A DNA stretch of 64,000 bases from NCBI RefSeq assembly GCF_014337925.2, contig NZ_CP143423.1, positions 898,501 through 962,500 on the forward strand. The letters run 5' to 3'. The notes under the pieces are model-generated. The model was not told the DNA's origin, made no database searches, and saw nothing but the letters and a program-made list of their open reading frames with translations. This stretch comes from Roseobacter fucihabitans. GTDB taxonomy: Bacteria > Pseudomonadota > Alphaproteobacteria > Rhodobacterales > Rhodobacteraceae. Both the position numbers and the translations under genes were made by a program. This document shows positions 1 through 7,555 of this stretch, piece by piece (positions within the stretch are counted from its first letter, which is position 1; the number at the start of each line of letters is the position of its first letter).

Positions 1-650
1 TCGAAACGCTCTGGAGCGACGGTATCGCCATGATGAAGGACGCCGGTGCCGAAATCGTCGATATTTCGCTGCCCCACACCAAATATGCGCTGCCCGCCTA
101 TTACGTGATCGCCCCGGCGGAGGCGTCTTCAAACCTCGCGCGCTATGATGGGGTACGCTATGGCCACCGCGCCAAGCTGGAACAGGGCGATGGCATCACC
201 GAGATGTATGAAAAGACCCGCGCTGAAGGGTTCGGCCCCGAGGTCCAGCGCCGTGTGATGATCGGCACCTATGTGCTGTCAGCAGGTTTTTATGACGCTT
301 ATTATAACCGCGCGCGCCGGGTGCGCACCCTGATTAAGCGCGATTTCGAAACCGTGTTCGACCAGGGCATCGATGCGATCCTGACGCCCGCCACGCCCTC
401 TGCCGCCTTCGGTCTGGGCGAGATGACGGATGCCGATCCGGTGGCGATGTATCTTAACGATGTTTTCACCGTGACGGTGAACCTGGCCGGGCTGCCGGGC
501 ATTGCCGTGCCCACGGGGCTGGACAAACAGGGCCTGCCGCTGGGGCTGCAATTGATCGGGCGGCCTTGGGGCGAGGCGGATCTGCTCTGTGCGGCCCATG
601 CGCTGGAATCCGCCGCCGGATTTGTGGCAAAGCCCGCGAAATGGTGGTAA
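1..650 (+). CDS. gatA: Glutamyl-tRNA(Gln) amidotransferase subunit A, C-terminal part
   Basis: The reading frame is open from the window edge to a TAA at 648-650, so only about the last 215 residues are present. GatA is the amidase subunit of GatCAB, which converts Glu-tRNA(Gln) to Gln-tRNA(Gln) in the cytoplasm. The visible part matches the GatA C-terminal domain: an [10 protein letters not shown] segment, the [15 protein letters not shown] helix, [11 protein letters not shown], and the [12 protein letters not shown] and [15 protein letters not shown] motifs. The amidase-signature serines lie upstream of the window. It ends normally before the next gene 39 bp downstream. Confidence 0.93.
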   Translation, partial: ETLWSDGIAMMKDAGAEIVDISLPHTKYALPAYYVIAPAEASSNLARYDGVRYGHRAKLEQGDGITEMYEKTRAEGFGPEVQRRVMIGTYVLSAGFYDAYYNRARRVRTLIKRDFETVFDQGIDAILTPATPSAAFGLGEMTDADPVAMYLNDVFTVTVNLAGLPGIAVPTGLDKQGLPLGLQLIGRPWGEADLLCAAHALESAAGFVAKPAKWW

Positions 651-689
651 TTTAACACCGCTCGACCCCAACCACAGGCAGTTTATCCA

Positions 690-1406
690 ATGACACCACG
701 CGCCATCCTCGCAGCTCTTGCACTAACGGCTCTGACCGCTTGCACGGTCCCTATTCCGGATAGCGGCAGCGCGGTCGGTTTTGACAACTCGCTCGAGGAA
801 CAGCGCCAGCGTGAAGCGGCACTTGCGCGCAACCCCTTCGCTTTGCCTGACGTCGACACGCAGCCTCTGGGGGCACCGCTGGACGGCTCGCCCGAATCCA
901 CGGCGGCAGAAACAACGCGGATATTGAACGAAACGCGCCCCGGTGCAGCGGATACAGCGCCGCTTTCAGGAAGCGCCCGCCCCGTTGAGGCCGCCCCGAT
1001 CGTGGTTGAAAATCCGGGTATTTCGGACGAAAACGATTTTGACGCGGTTGCCGAGCGCCAGACCATCGAAAGCGACGCGGCACGGATCGCCAATAACAAG
1101 GCGCAGTATGAGGTTGTCCAGCCAGAGGCGCTGCCCACGCGCTCCGGTGACAGCCAACCCAATATTGTGTCCTTCGCCCTGGAAACGAAACACCCCAAGG
1201 GTCAAAGCGTTTACGCGCGCGCCGGTTTTGGCGGTGAGAGCCGGGCCGAACGCAATTGCGCGGATTATACGTCGTCGGATCAGGCGCAGATTGACTTTCT
1301 GGAACGCGGTGGCCCCGTGCGCGACCGTCGCGGGCTTGATCCGGATGGGGATGGATATGCCTGTGGCTGGGACCCAGCGCCGTTTCGCAGGGCCTCGGGG
1401 GGTTAG
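690..1406 (+). CDS. Lipoprotein with C-terminal excalibur-like calcium-binding domain
   Basis: A 238-residue protein with a lipoprotein signal (hydrophobic residues 3-17 followed by LTAC, lipidation at Cys18), so probably anchored facing the periplasm. Residues of about 30-170 are low-complexity and rich in Ala, Glu and Pro. The C-terminus (about 185-235) has NCADY, then RGLDPDGDGYACGWDP, the DxDxDG..C pattern of excalibur domains, known as EF-hand-like and associated with the cell envelope. It lies 6 bp upstream of a cell-wall amidase gene, which fits an envelope role. The specific function is unknown. Confidence 0.8.
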   Translation: MTPRAILAALALTALTACTVPIPDSGSAVGFDNSLEEQRQREAALARNPFALPDVDTQPLGAPLDGSPESTAAETTRILNETRPGAADTAPLSGSARPVEAAPIVVENPGISDENDFDAVAERQTIESDAARIANNKAQYEVVQPEALPTRSGDSQPNIVSFALETKHPKGQSVYARAGFGGESRAERNCADYTSSDQAQIDFLERGGPVRDRRGLDPDGDGYACGWDPAPFRRASGG

Positions 1407-1412
1407 GGCAGG

Positions 1413-2072
1413 GTGCGCCAGCATCCATCGCCAAACTTCGGACCACGCCGGGACGGCCTGACCCCCTCCATAGTTGTGCTGCATTACACGGCGATGGCCA
1501 GCAGCGCGGCGGCGATTGCGCGGCTTTGTGACCCGAAGGCGCAGGTTTCGTCGCATTATGTTATCTGCAGGCGGGGCGAAGCCGTCCAACTGGTGTCTGA
1601 GGCGCAACGCGCCTGGCACGCGGGGGCAGGTGAGTGGCGCGGACAAGGCGACATCAACTCCCGCTCCATCGGAATCGAATTGGATAACGCTGGCGATCAT
1701 CCTTTCCCGGAGCCGCAAATGGCTGCGCTGGAGACGCTGTTGGCGGATATTTTGTCGCGCTGGTCGATCCCGCCGCAAAATGTGATCGGCCATTCGGACA
1801 TGGCACCGGGGCGCAAAATAGACCCAGGGTCCCGCTTTGACTGGGCACGGCTCGCGCGCCGGAAGTTGGCGGCTCAGGCGGGTGGTGGCAATAGGCACCA
1901 ACACCCGACAGCGGCGCAGCTTCGGTCCCTCGCTGTGCGTACTGGCTATACCGCCGATGTGGATCACACGACACTGCTCGCCGCAATCCGCTTGCGATTT
2001 CGTCCCTTTGCCACGGGACCTCTGGAACCCGAAGACATCGCTGTCCTGGGTCATAATGCTCCTCGGACGTAA
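1413..2072 (+). CDS. N-acetylmuramoyl-L-alanine amidase, AmpD/Amidase_2 type
   Basis: This 219-residue protein starts at a GTG 6 bp after the lipoprotein stop. Residues of about 18-150 form an Amidase_2 fold: IVVLHYTAM supplies the first zinc histidine, SSHYVICRRGE and AWHAG follow, NSRSIGIELDN holds the catalytic Glu region, and VIGHSDMAPGRKIDPG carries the remaining His and Asp ligands. Enzymes of this type cut the amide between MurNAc and L-Ala of muropeptides. No signal peptide is visible, so it is probably a cytoplasmic recycling enzyme like AmpD. The C-terminal tail (about 165-219) is an added helical region. Confidence 0.88.
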   Translation: MRQHPSPNFGPRRDGLTPSIVVLHYTAMASSAAAIARLCDPKAQVSSHYVICRRGEAVQLVSEAQRAWHAGAGEWRGQGDINSRSIGIELDNAGDHPFPEPQMAALETLLADILSRWSIPPQNVIGHSDMAPGRKIDPGSRFDWARLARRKLAAQAGGGNRHQHPTAAQLRSLAVRTGYTADVDHTTLLAAIRLRFRPFATGPLEPEDIAVLGHNAPRT

Positions 2073-2165
2073 GAGCTTTTTCATTGTTCTGAAAATATGC
2101 CCTTTTGAGACAGGGCACCTCTCTTCCATTGACCTGCACGGGAATAACGCGCATCAGGTGTCTGC

Positions 2166-2584
2166 GCGGAAGGCTGGATGGCCGCGGCACCCTTCAACCG
2201 GTGTCGAGGAAAGTCCGGACTCCAAAAAGTGACGGTGCCGGGTAACGCCCGGGCAGGGAGCGGCGGGGAAACTCACCGGGAATCTGACGGATAGCGCCAC
2301 AGAAATGAAACCGCCAAGGGGCAGGTCGGGCAACCGAAACCGCGCCGTGGCAAGGGTGAAACGGTGGGGTAAGAGCCCACCGCGGGGCTGGCAACAGCGC
2401 CGGCATGGCAAGCCCCACCGGGAGCAATGCCAAATAGGGATCGCGCGTCGCAAGACAGGGCCACTTTTGCCCCAGCAGGTCCGGGTTGGCAGCTAGAGCT
2501 GTCCGGGCAACCGGGTGGCGAGAGGAATGGTCATCGAACCGAAGGTTACTTCGGGGAACAGAATCCGGCTTATAGGCCTTCCGC
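2166..2584 (+). ncRNA. rnpB: RNase P RNA, bacterial type A
   Basis: The catalytic RNA that trims the 5' leader of tRNA precursors. The 5' conserved core GAGGAAAGTCCGGACTCC (about 2206-2223) and the 3' core ending ACAGAATCCGGCTTAT (about 2559-2574) are both present. Helix P1 closes the molecule: GCGGAAGGC at 2166-2174 pairs with GCCTTCCGC at 2576-2584. The interior has the expected GGGTAAGAGCCCACCG and GAAGGTTACTTCGGGG segments. A GCCGGGT/ACCCGGC hairpin follows at 2603-2622 without a clear U-run. Transposase remnants begin within 100 bp downstream. Confidence 0.97.
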
Positions 2585-2675
2585 GTTTATATTCAGGGGC
2601 TTGCCGGGTGTGCGTACCCGGCGATGAAGGTGACGGCGGCTGGCTGGCTGGCAGATATTCGGGCGTGATCGGGTA

Positions 2676-3074
2676 GCCACCAAAATACGCACCGTCCACT
2701 TCACCGTTGCCGGACAGAGCGCCAGCGTTCCGCGCGGCCTCTATACTTTCGCGAATCTTGTGCAGCAGAACGAAGGCTGTTTTGTAATAAACACTCAGAC
2801 CGCGGGACAACTGCAATGCGCTATAGCCCTTTGCGCCATTTATAAAGATTGCGATTGCCGCCGGAATATCACGAACCTGCAACTTGCGGCTGGCAAAAAT
2901 TGTACCGGACGTGATGCTGAACTGCTTTGCGCAGCTCCTGCACTTGTAAACCTGACGGGCTTTGAGGTCGTAGTGGTCAACGCAGCAACACGCAGGGCAA
3001 ATCGGCTCCCCTTCGGTTTCGGTCCAGCGGATTTGGCGAAACGCTGTGCGGGCTTTGTCCTCAGACATACGCAT
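2676..3074 (-). pseudogene. IS1595-family (ISXO2-like) transposase, N-terminal fragment
   Basis: About 133 residues of an ISXO2-like transposase are recognisable on the minus strand. They comprise an N-terminal helix (MSEDKARTAFRQIRW), a zinc ribbon (CPACCC then CRSCAKQF) and the start of the DDE catalytic domain at EVDGAYFGGY. Full-length relatives are around 300 residues. Here homology stops just after the first catalytic Asp, and the frame then runs antisense through rnpB, which is not coding. The missing C-terminus shows a deletion that left this fragment against the RNase P gene. Confidence 0.85.
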
Positions 3075-3245
3075 GCCGGGCCTCTGGCGTTGCTGGTCTT
3101 GCAGTTACTCATACTTATCCCGTTGGCCCGACGCATGGGGATGGAAGAAATCGCAGGAATCCTAAACGGTATCGACCTGCCCTGCCCCCCCGAAACTTCC
3201 CTCAGTTTGATGTAGGGTTTGCTCAGCCTTTGAAGGAGCAGACAA

Positions 3246-3551
3246 ATGCGACAGAGTTGTTTTACCGAGGCCCGGATTATCGGGATGATCAAAGAACAGG
3301 AAGCTGGGATGCCGACGGCAGAGGTGTGTCGCAGACATGGTCTGAGCCAATGCATCGTTCTGCAAATTCAAAGCAAAATACGGCGGCATGCGTTGCACGG
3401 CAGGGTATCGCGCAGCGATGTCCCGAGGGTGAACGTTTCTGACACCCACCGCCTCAAATCGCTGGAGGACAAGAGCGCCAAGCTGAAGCGTCTTCTGGCG
3501 GACACGATGCTCAACAACGTCATGTTGAAAGATTTGCTGGGAAAGAACTGA
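3246..3551 (+). pseudogene. IS3-family transposase OrfA, disrupted
   Basis: The N-terminus is a normal helix-turn-helix OrfA (FTEARIIGMIKEQEAG, then TAEVCRRHGLS), and the C-terminus is the leucine-zipper region LEDKSAKLKRLLADTML...LKDLLGKN. Between them, about residues 36-62 do not fit the family: one extra base shifts the frame after HGLS, and a palindromic insertion at 3391-3429 follows, after which the frame is correct again. The inserted residues (about HALHGRVSRSDVPR) replace the usual short YGGM linker. The open frame therefore survives by compensating indels, not by function. Confidence 0.8.
3391..3429 (+). repeat. Palindromic element, site 0 (in OrfA)
   Basis: The first hairpin region reads GTTGCACGGCAG. 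The second hairpin has 9-bp arms GGGTATCGC and GCGATGTCC around the loop GCA (two G-T wobbles), and the tail is CGAGGG. It is the most divergent copy of the family and is recognised by architecture and by its position as extra sequence inside OrfA. Confidence 0.65.
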
Positions 3552-3671
3552 CGGTGAGCCATTGATGCGCCATTGGTTCGAGCACGATGGCGAACGCATG
3601 TGCGACGGGCTGCGGCACGCAAGGCGATGGGAGATCATGATATCTCGCAACGTCGGGCGTGCAGGCTTGTC

Positions 3672-3707
3672 CCTCTCACACATGCAAGCATGTGTTGCCC
3701 GCCAACG
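3672..3707 (-). repeat. Palindromic element, site A (in OrfB, inverted)
   Basis: On the minus strand it reads CGTTGGCGGGCAAC, then 8-bp arms ACACATGC / GCATGTGT around TT, then GAGAGG. It interrupts OrfB between CRLV and GVGPK and adds 36 bp, so the frame is preserved through 12 foreign codons. Confidence 0.75.
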
Positions 3708-3746
3708 GGTGTCGGCCCCAAGACCATCCGGCGCGACAAACCGCCC

Positions 3747-3784
3747 ACTGCCCGGCAGTCGATACGCAGTATCGATGAGAGGGG
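3747..3784 (+). repeat. Palindromic element, site B (in OrfB)
   Basis: The flanks ACTGCCCGGCAG and GAGAGGGG match site E exactly, but the central stem is different: GTCGATAC / GTATCGAT around the loop GCA. The arms remain fully complementary apart from one G-T pair. It follows the codons for RDKPP in OrfB. Confidence 0.75.
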
Positions 3785-3826
3785 CCGGATCGGCGTGCTG
3801 TTGGAACGCAAAGGCATGATTATGAT

Positions 3827-3865
3827 ACTGTCACCCGGCAGTGCATGTTTACATGCATGAGAGGG
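3827..3865 (+). repeat. Palindromic element, site C (in OrfB)
   Basis: ACTG is separated by three extra bases (TCA) from CCCGGCAG. Arms GTGCATGT / ACATGCAT surround TT, followed by GAGAGGG. It sits between codons for ERKGMIM and HKKLYRLY and shifts the frame. Confidence 0.8.
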
Positions 3866-4024
3866 CACAAGAAGCTGTATCGTCTCTACACCGAGGAAAA
3901 GCTGGGCGTCAGGCGGCGCCGAGGCCGCAAACGAGCGCGAGGATCAGGAATACCGATGCCTGTTGCGTTACGTCCTGGTGAACGCTGATCGCTGGACTTT
4001 GTGTCTGACACGTTTGGTGCGTCC

Positions 4025-4061
4025 ATTGCCCGGCAATGCATGTTTACATGCATGAGAGGGG
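4025..4061 (+). repeat. Palindromic element, site D (in OrfB), 37 bp
   Basis: ATTGCCCGGCA, then arms ATGCATGT / ACATGCAT around TT, then GAGAGGGG. The first hairpin TTGCC/GGCAA carries a T-A pair where sites B and E have C-G. It interrupts OrfB between FGAS and RKFRMLA. The inferred empty target is TCC^CGCA. Confidence 0.88.
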
Positions 4062-4120
4062 CGCAAGTTCCGTATGTTAGCCATGAACAACGACTGCTGC
4101 CGCGAGAACCTGTGCCTCCT

Positions 4121-4164
4121 CCCGGCAGGTTTGGCTTTGCCAAATCGCCTGCCGGGCAACGGAT
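4121..4164 (-). repeat. Palindromic element, site F (in OrfB, inverted, long form)
   Basis: On the minus strand it begins CGTTGCCCGGCAGG, then TTTGGC / GCCAAA around AAA, then CCTGCCGGG in place of the usual GAGAGGGG tail. The outer arms CCCGGCAGG and CCTGCCGGG (9 bp) also pair, giving a longer nested hairpin. It interrupts OrfB between ENLCLL and ADTSITG. Confidence 0.7.
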
Positions 4165-4630
4165 GGCTGATACCAGTATCACTGGTGCGAGGGTGGCACG
4201 CGAGCTTGATGCGCTTGTGCGCGTCTATGGAAAGCCCGCCTGTATCGTCAGTGATAACGGCACGGAATTTACCAGTCGTGCGATCCTGAAACGGGCCGGT
4301 GATAACGACGTGGATTGGCATTACATCGACCCGGGCAAGCCGACGCAGAATGCCTTCATCGAAAGCTTCAATGGGAGCCTGCGAGACGAACTGCTGAATG
4401 AGGAGATCTTCGACACCTTGGATGATGCCCGTCGAAAGCTGGCCCTCTGGCGATACGATTATAATAACGTCAGACCGCATTCATCGCTGGAGAACCAAAC
4501 GCCGGCAGAAGCGCGCCGGGCGCTTGAGCAATTTGAGGGCTCCGCGCACGACGCGCTTGCCCAAACCGACGACGACGAGTACGACCGCAAACTCTCGTTA
4601 TGAATGAGGGAGCCTCGGGGGGGCAGATCA

Positions 4631-5502
4631 TTTCATTACCCTGCTTGCAGGCAAAGCAGGCAGCTAATTGGACAATAACCTTATTTGGTAATTTTGTTCC
4701 ATAATGCCGGAGTTTTTCGCCGTATCAGTCACCATCGCCTACCGCGCCCTGCAACGCCCGCCAAGCCCAGATGCGGGTAATGTCACTGGGAGGACGACCC
4801 CGGCACAGGAGCCGCGCGGCCCTGTGCGATACCATGTTTTATGTGACGAGGTGTGGTCGTTTTTTATCGGTCAACTGATGCGCGCTTCCCGGCGATTGAT
4901 CAGGATGCCCTGTCAGACCTCGCCTCGGGTGCCAGCAAGATAAAATACTCGATCTGCGCCATCACGTCATCGAACGAGGCACCAAAGGCGAGCGCCTCGG
5001 CAAGCTCCGCCATCTGATCAACGGTTCGTGCAACGGGACGGTGACGTCCCTCTCGCCCTTACCCCAGAGCTAGTGCAGCGCGCCCCCAGCCAGATTTCGC
5101 GCCTTGACCCTGCGCAGGTGACGCAGCGCCGCAAGCTTGCTCAGAAAGACCAATGCAATAAATTGAGGCAAAGGGCGCGACGTCGGGGCTGCGCAAAACC
5201 AAAGCCTGCGGAAGAAACCGCGCCAAAGGTCGGTGCAGATTATGGCTGGCATCCAGATGCTGTCGGTTTCAAGGGGACCCCGAGACCTGCGCGCCACAGC
5301 CGCGTGGTTCACACCCTGGATCGCATGGCAAAATGGCCCGGCCAACAAGGGATGCGCTGTTGTCACATCAAAGGGTTGAGGCGCTCTTATCGCGTTCAAA
5401 TCCTGCCTTTTACGGTTGACTCACCCGTGCATCCGGTTAAAAGCCAAGGTTCAGAAATTATGCGGCCCCTCACCGGAGGAAATCCGCAGCAGGAGAGTTA
5501 CC
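4631..5502. other. Gene-free stretch between the IS3 remnant and rpmG
   Basis: No complete gene is supported. A minus-strand reading at about 4905-5045 (core AELAEALAFGASFDDVMAQ) has coding-like composition but lacks a start and neighbours in frame, so it is probably a gene relic. A poly-T tract lies near 4860. The last 40 bp hold the rpmG leader and its ribosome-binding site. Confidence 0.5.
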
Positions 5503-5670
5503 ATGGCCAAGCCAACCACGATCAAGATTCGTCTGAACTCCTCGGCGGGGACAGGCCATTTCTATGTAACAAAGAAAAACGCCCGCACCATGACCGAAAA
5601 AATGGTTGTGCGTAAATATGATCCCGTCGCGCGCAAGCACGTTGAATATAAAGAAGGCAAGATCAAGTAA
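5503..5670 (+). CDS. rpmG: 50S ribosomal protein L33
   Basis: A 55-residue basic protein of the normal L33 length ([18 protein letters not shown]... to ...YKEGKIK) and a component of the large ribosomal subunit. The ATG at 5503 is preceded by an AGGAGA ribosome-binding site at about 5491-5496; upstream in-frame codons are not conserved L33 sequence and are excluded. The usual zinc-binding Cys pairs of the C+ form are absent, so this is the zinc-independent form. It is transcribed alone and followed by an intrinsic terminator. Confidence 0.97.
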   Translation: MAKPTTIKIRLNSSAGTGHFYVTKKNARTMTEKMVVRKYDPVARKHVEYKEGKIK

Positions 5671-5692
5671 GATCGCTCTTCTTCACGCTTGG

Positions 5693-5719
5693 AAAGCCGC
5701 GCATCACGTGCGGCTTTTT
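5693..5719 (+). terminator. Intrinsic terminator of rpmG
   Basis: AAGCCGC (5694-5700) pairs with GCGGCTT (5710-5716) over a 9-nt loop and is followed by a run of T, 23 bp after the rpmG stop. Confidence 0.85.
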
Positions 5720-5740
5720 GCGTTTGGGCGGCACGGTATG

Positions 5741-6170
5741 TCAGCCCTGAATGCCTATCGCCATGAAAATCACCCTGTCGCGGAATTGCGTCGGAAAACC
5801 TGGCGGCGCGTCAACGGATGTGACCCCGGCCTTGCGATAAATGTGATGCGGCACCAATCGCGACATGGTGCCCAACGTTATTCTGCGATGCCCTTGATCC
5901 CGCGCGCTCTCGATTAGGGCGGCAACCAGCCGTTCCGCGCGTTTCTGGCCGCGCGGGACATACATGCGCTTGAGCTCGACGCTCCCCTCGCCAATCCGGT
6001 GATCTGCGCATCAAGATTGTGAAAGGTCGGCGCATTTTCCGAGCCGGGTTCCCGTGTCAACACCCATACGGTGAAGTCTTTTACCAGCATACCCGCATCG
6101 GGAATCTCCGCCGGTGTTTTGATCCGGTGAATATCCGCTCTGGGATCGCCAGCTTTCCAAGATATGTTTC
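5741..6170 (-). pseudogene. GNAT-family acetyltransferase relic
   Basis: On the minus strand, EGSVELKRMYVPRGQKRAERLVAALIESARDQGHRRITLGT resembles the acetyl-CoA-binding core of a GNAT N-acetyltransferase (V-x-x-x-R-G-x-x-A pattern, here degraded) and ends with a short C-terminus at 5741. The core is split between frames near 5965. The N-terminal half (to about 6170, including MLVKDFTVWVLTREPGS) is not recognisably intact. I read it as a decaying gene; the substrate cannot be inferred. Confidence 0.5.
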
Positions 6171-6210
6171 AAAATGAGGACATGGGGAAAATGGTCGCTT
6201 AAAGAGGCAT

Positions 6211-6247
6211 AAAAAAAGGCCGGTCCCTTTCGGAGCCGACCTCTTTT
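6211..6247 (-). terminator. Intrinsic terminator of the Bax-inhibitor-1 gene
   Basis: On the minus strand AGGTCGGCTCC and GGGACCGGCCT form a long stem with a GAAA tetraloop followed by seven T, 18 bp after the stop of the gene at 6265. The A-run on the other side could let it work in both directions. Confidence 0.85.
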
Positions 6248-6264
6248 GAAATTTGTCGTTCAGA

Positions 6265-7044
6265 CTATTCCTGCTGACCCATGAACATCAGAAGGAACTG
6301 GAACATGTTCAGGAAGCTGATGTAGAGGCTCAAAGCGCCGTCATATGCGGCCTTGTCCAACCAGTCCTGATCGCCATGCGAGGCATGCGCCACATATGTG
6401 CTCTTGATCTCCTGCGTGTGGAAGGCCGTAAGACCGGCAAAGACCAGAACGCCGATGGCAGAGATTGCAAACATCATCGCTGGCGATTGCAGGAAAATGT
6501 TGATGACCATCGCCACCAGAAGGCCGATCACGCCCATCATCAGGAAAGTGCCCATGCCGCTCAGGTCCCGCTTGGTCGTGTAGCCGTAAAGGCTCAGGCT
6601 GGCGAAGGCGATTGCCGTCACGACAAAGGTCTGCACGATGGAAAGCGAGGTGAACATGAGAAAGATCGAGCTCATGGACAGGCCGATCAGCGCGGCGAAG
6701 CCGAAGAACGCAACCTGCACGGTCCCTGCATTTGCCCGACGCAACAGCGCGCCCCAGCCCAAAAAGATGAACGCAAGCGGTGCGAGCATAATCACCCAGC
6801 GCAGCGGCGACGTGTAGATCGCAGCGCCCAGACCGGTCAGCATCGTGCCATTTCCCATTTGCGCGGCAGCCAGCGCGGGATCGGTTGTTGTTGCCAGGCC
6901 GGAAATGGCCCAGGCGGCCAGTGCAGTGATCAACATACCCACGGACATTGTGCCGTAGACCTTGTTCATATGGGCGCGCAACCCAACATCAATCTGGGTG
7001 GCGCGGGCTCCGGTCGTTGACCGGATTGTATTCACGTCAGCCAT
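6265..7044 (-). CDS. Bax inhibitor-1 / YccA-family inner-membrane protein
   Basis: A 259-residue protein with about seven hydrophobic segments and the family C-terminal pattern TQEIKSTY...AYDGALSLYISFLNMF. The start is the ATG at 7044, preceded by GGAGG; the ATG four codons upstream has no better site. In bacteria the family includes YbhL and YccA, which modulate FtsH proteolysis or act as pH-sensitive leak channels; the role here is not determined. It is monocistronic, with its own terminator and a promoter region shared with nothing obvious upstream. Confidence 0.92.
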   Translation of the reverse strand: MADVNTIRSTTGARATQIDVGLRAHMNKVYGTMSVGMLITALAAWAISGLATTTDPALAAAQMGNGTMLTGLGAAIYTSPLRWVIMLAPLAFIFLGWGALLRRANAGTVQVAFFGFAALIGLSMSSIFLMFTSLSIVQTFVVTAIAFASLSLYGYTTKRDLSGMGTFLMMGVIGLLVAMVINIFLQSPAMMFAISAIGVLVFAGLTAFHTQEIKSTYVAHASHGDQDWLDKAAYDGALSLYISFLNMFQFLLMFMGQQE

Positions 7045-7222
7045 TAAGACCTCCAATAAAAACGTTTTTTGATCGCGCCACAGACCTTCTGAGCGCTCTG
7101 GTTAGAATATCGGTCTCCAGCGCGGGTATTTCAAGGTTTTTCACTCGGGAATTTGACAGTTTAGAGGATTTTTGAGGTCGAAGACGAAGGACGCTGTCAA
7201 ACCGATCCGTTTTTTGGCGGTA

Positions 7223-7438
7223 TTACTGGTCGCGCCAGCTCTGTGGGACATCCCAAAACGCGCGCTTGGCTTCGACATCCGCGGCGATATCGGTTACGGC
7301 GATGTCCTCCAGCGCCCGCGCATCAAGCCGTGCCAATGCCCGGCGCGAACGCCATAGGCTGAGGAAGGTTGTCAGGCGCAAAGGGCGCGTGGCGGATGTC
7401 CGTCGCGAGGATTGAAAAAACTGTTCGATCAGGGCCAT
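7223..7438 (-). CDS. DUF1127 small protein
   Basis: A 71-residue basic protein with the DUF1127 core RSRRALARLDARALEDIAVT, then a C-terminal FWDVPQSWRDQ. DUF1127 proteins are short and arginine-rich; in alphaproteobacteria some bind RNA or influence phosphate and carbon metabolism, but no specific function can be given here. An AAGGAAAAG ribosome-binding site precedes the ATG. It is transcribed divergently from the LysR gene at 7556, so the 117-bp gap may hold control sites for both. Confidence 0.85.
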   Translation of the reverse strand: MALIEQFFQSSRRTSATRPLRLTTFLSLWRSRRALARLDARALEDIAVTDIAADVEAKRAFWDVPQSWRDQ

Positions 7439-7555
7439 TGTCTTTTCCTTTCGTGAAGTGTTGGGTGGTATGCATCAATTTCCTTGATGGGTATGCCAAA
7501 GTAGGATTAATACGTAAAACGAATGTTTGTGACGCCAGCCATCAGGAATAATGAT

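Larger units (their letters stand above)
3569..4603 (+). pseudogene. IS3-family transposase OrfB (DDE integrase), broken
   Basis: OrfB pieces lie in order but in different frames. MGDHDISQRRACRLV, then VGPKTIRRDKPP, GRIGVLLERKGMIM, HKKLYRLYTEEKLG, and [12 protein letters not shown] (first catalytic Asp) are followed by [32 protein letters not shown] (second Asp), [14 protein letters not shown] (catalytic Glu) and [15 protein letters not shown]. Five insertions (sites A, B, C, D, F) separate these pieces. The conserved Trp codon before SLDF (about 3987) is TGA. Around site B about 27 bp of the expected RRRFGYR stretch also appears to be missing. It cannot yield active transposase. Confidence 0.85.
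3178..4630 (+). mobile_element. Decayed IS3-family element (IS407/IS51-like) with six palindromic insertions
   Basis: Imperfect terminal inverted repeats bound the element: the left end at 3178-3205 begins TGCCCTGCCCCCCCGA, and the right end near 4605-4630 reads TGATCTGCCCCCCCGA on the minus strand. Inside are orfA and orfB homologous regions of an IS3 transposase. Both are broken by short hairpin insertions, a Trp-to-stop change and small indels, so the element cannot make its transposase. No 3-bp target duplication is evident. Removing the insertions would leave about 1.2 kb, normal for the group. Confidence 0.85.

Noticed and set aside
2493-2675. Extension of the IS1595 transposase frame through rnpB
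   Set aside because: Transposase homology stops at about 2676; the rest is antisense to the conserved RNase P RNA.
3391-4164. Hairpin copies considered as a CRISPR array or integron attC array
   Set aside because: Spacing is irregular, the DNA between copies is continuous IS3 coding sequence rather than spacers or cassettes, and copies occur in both orientations.
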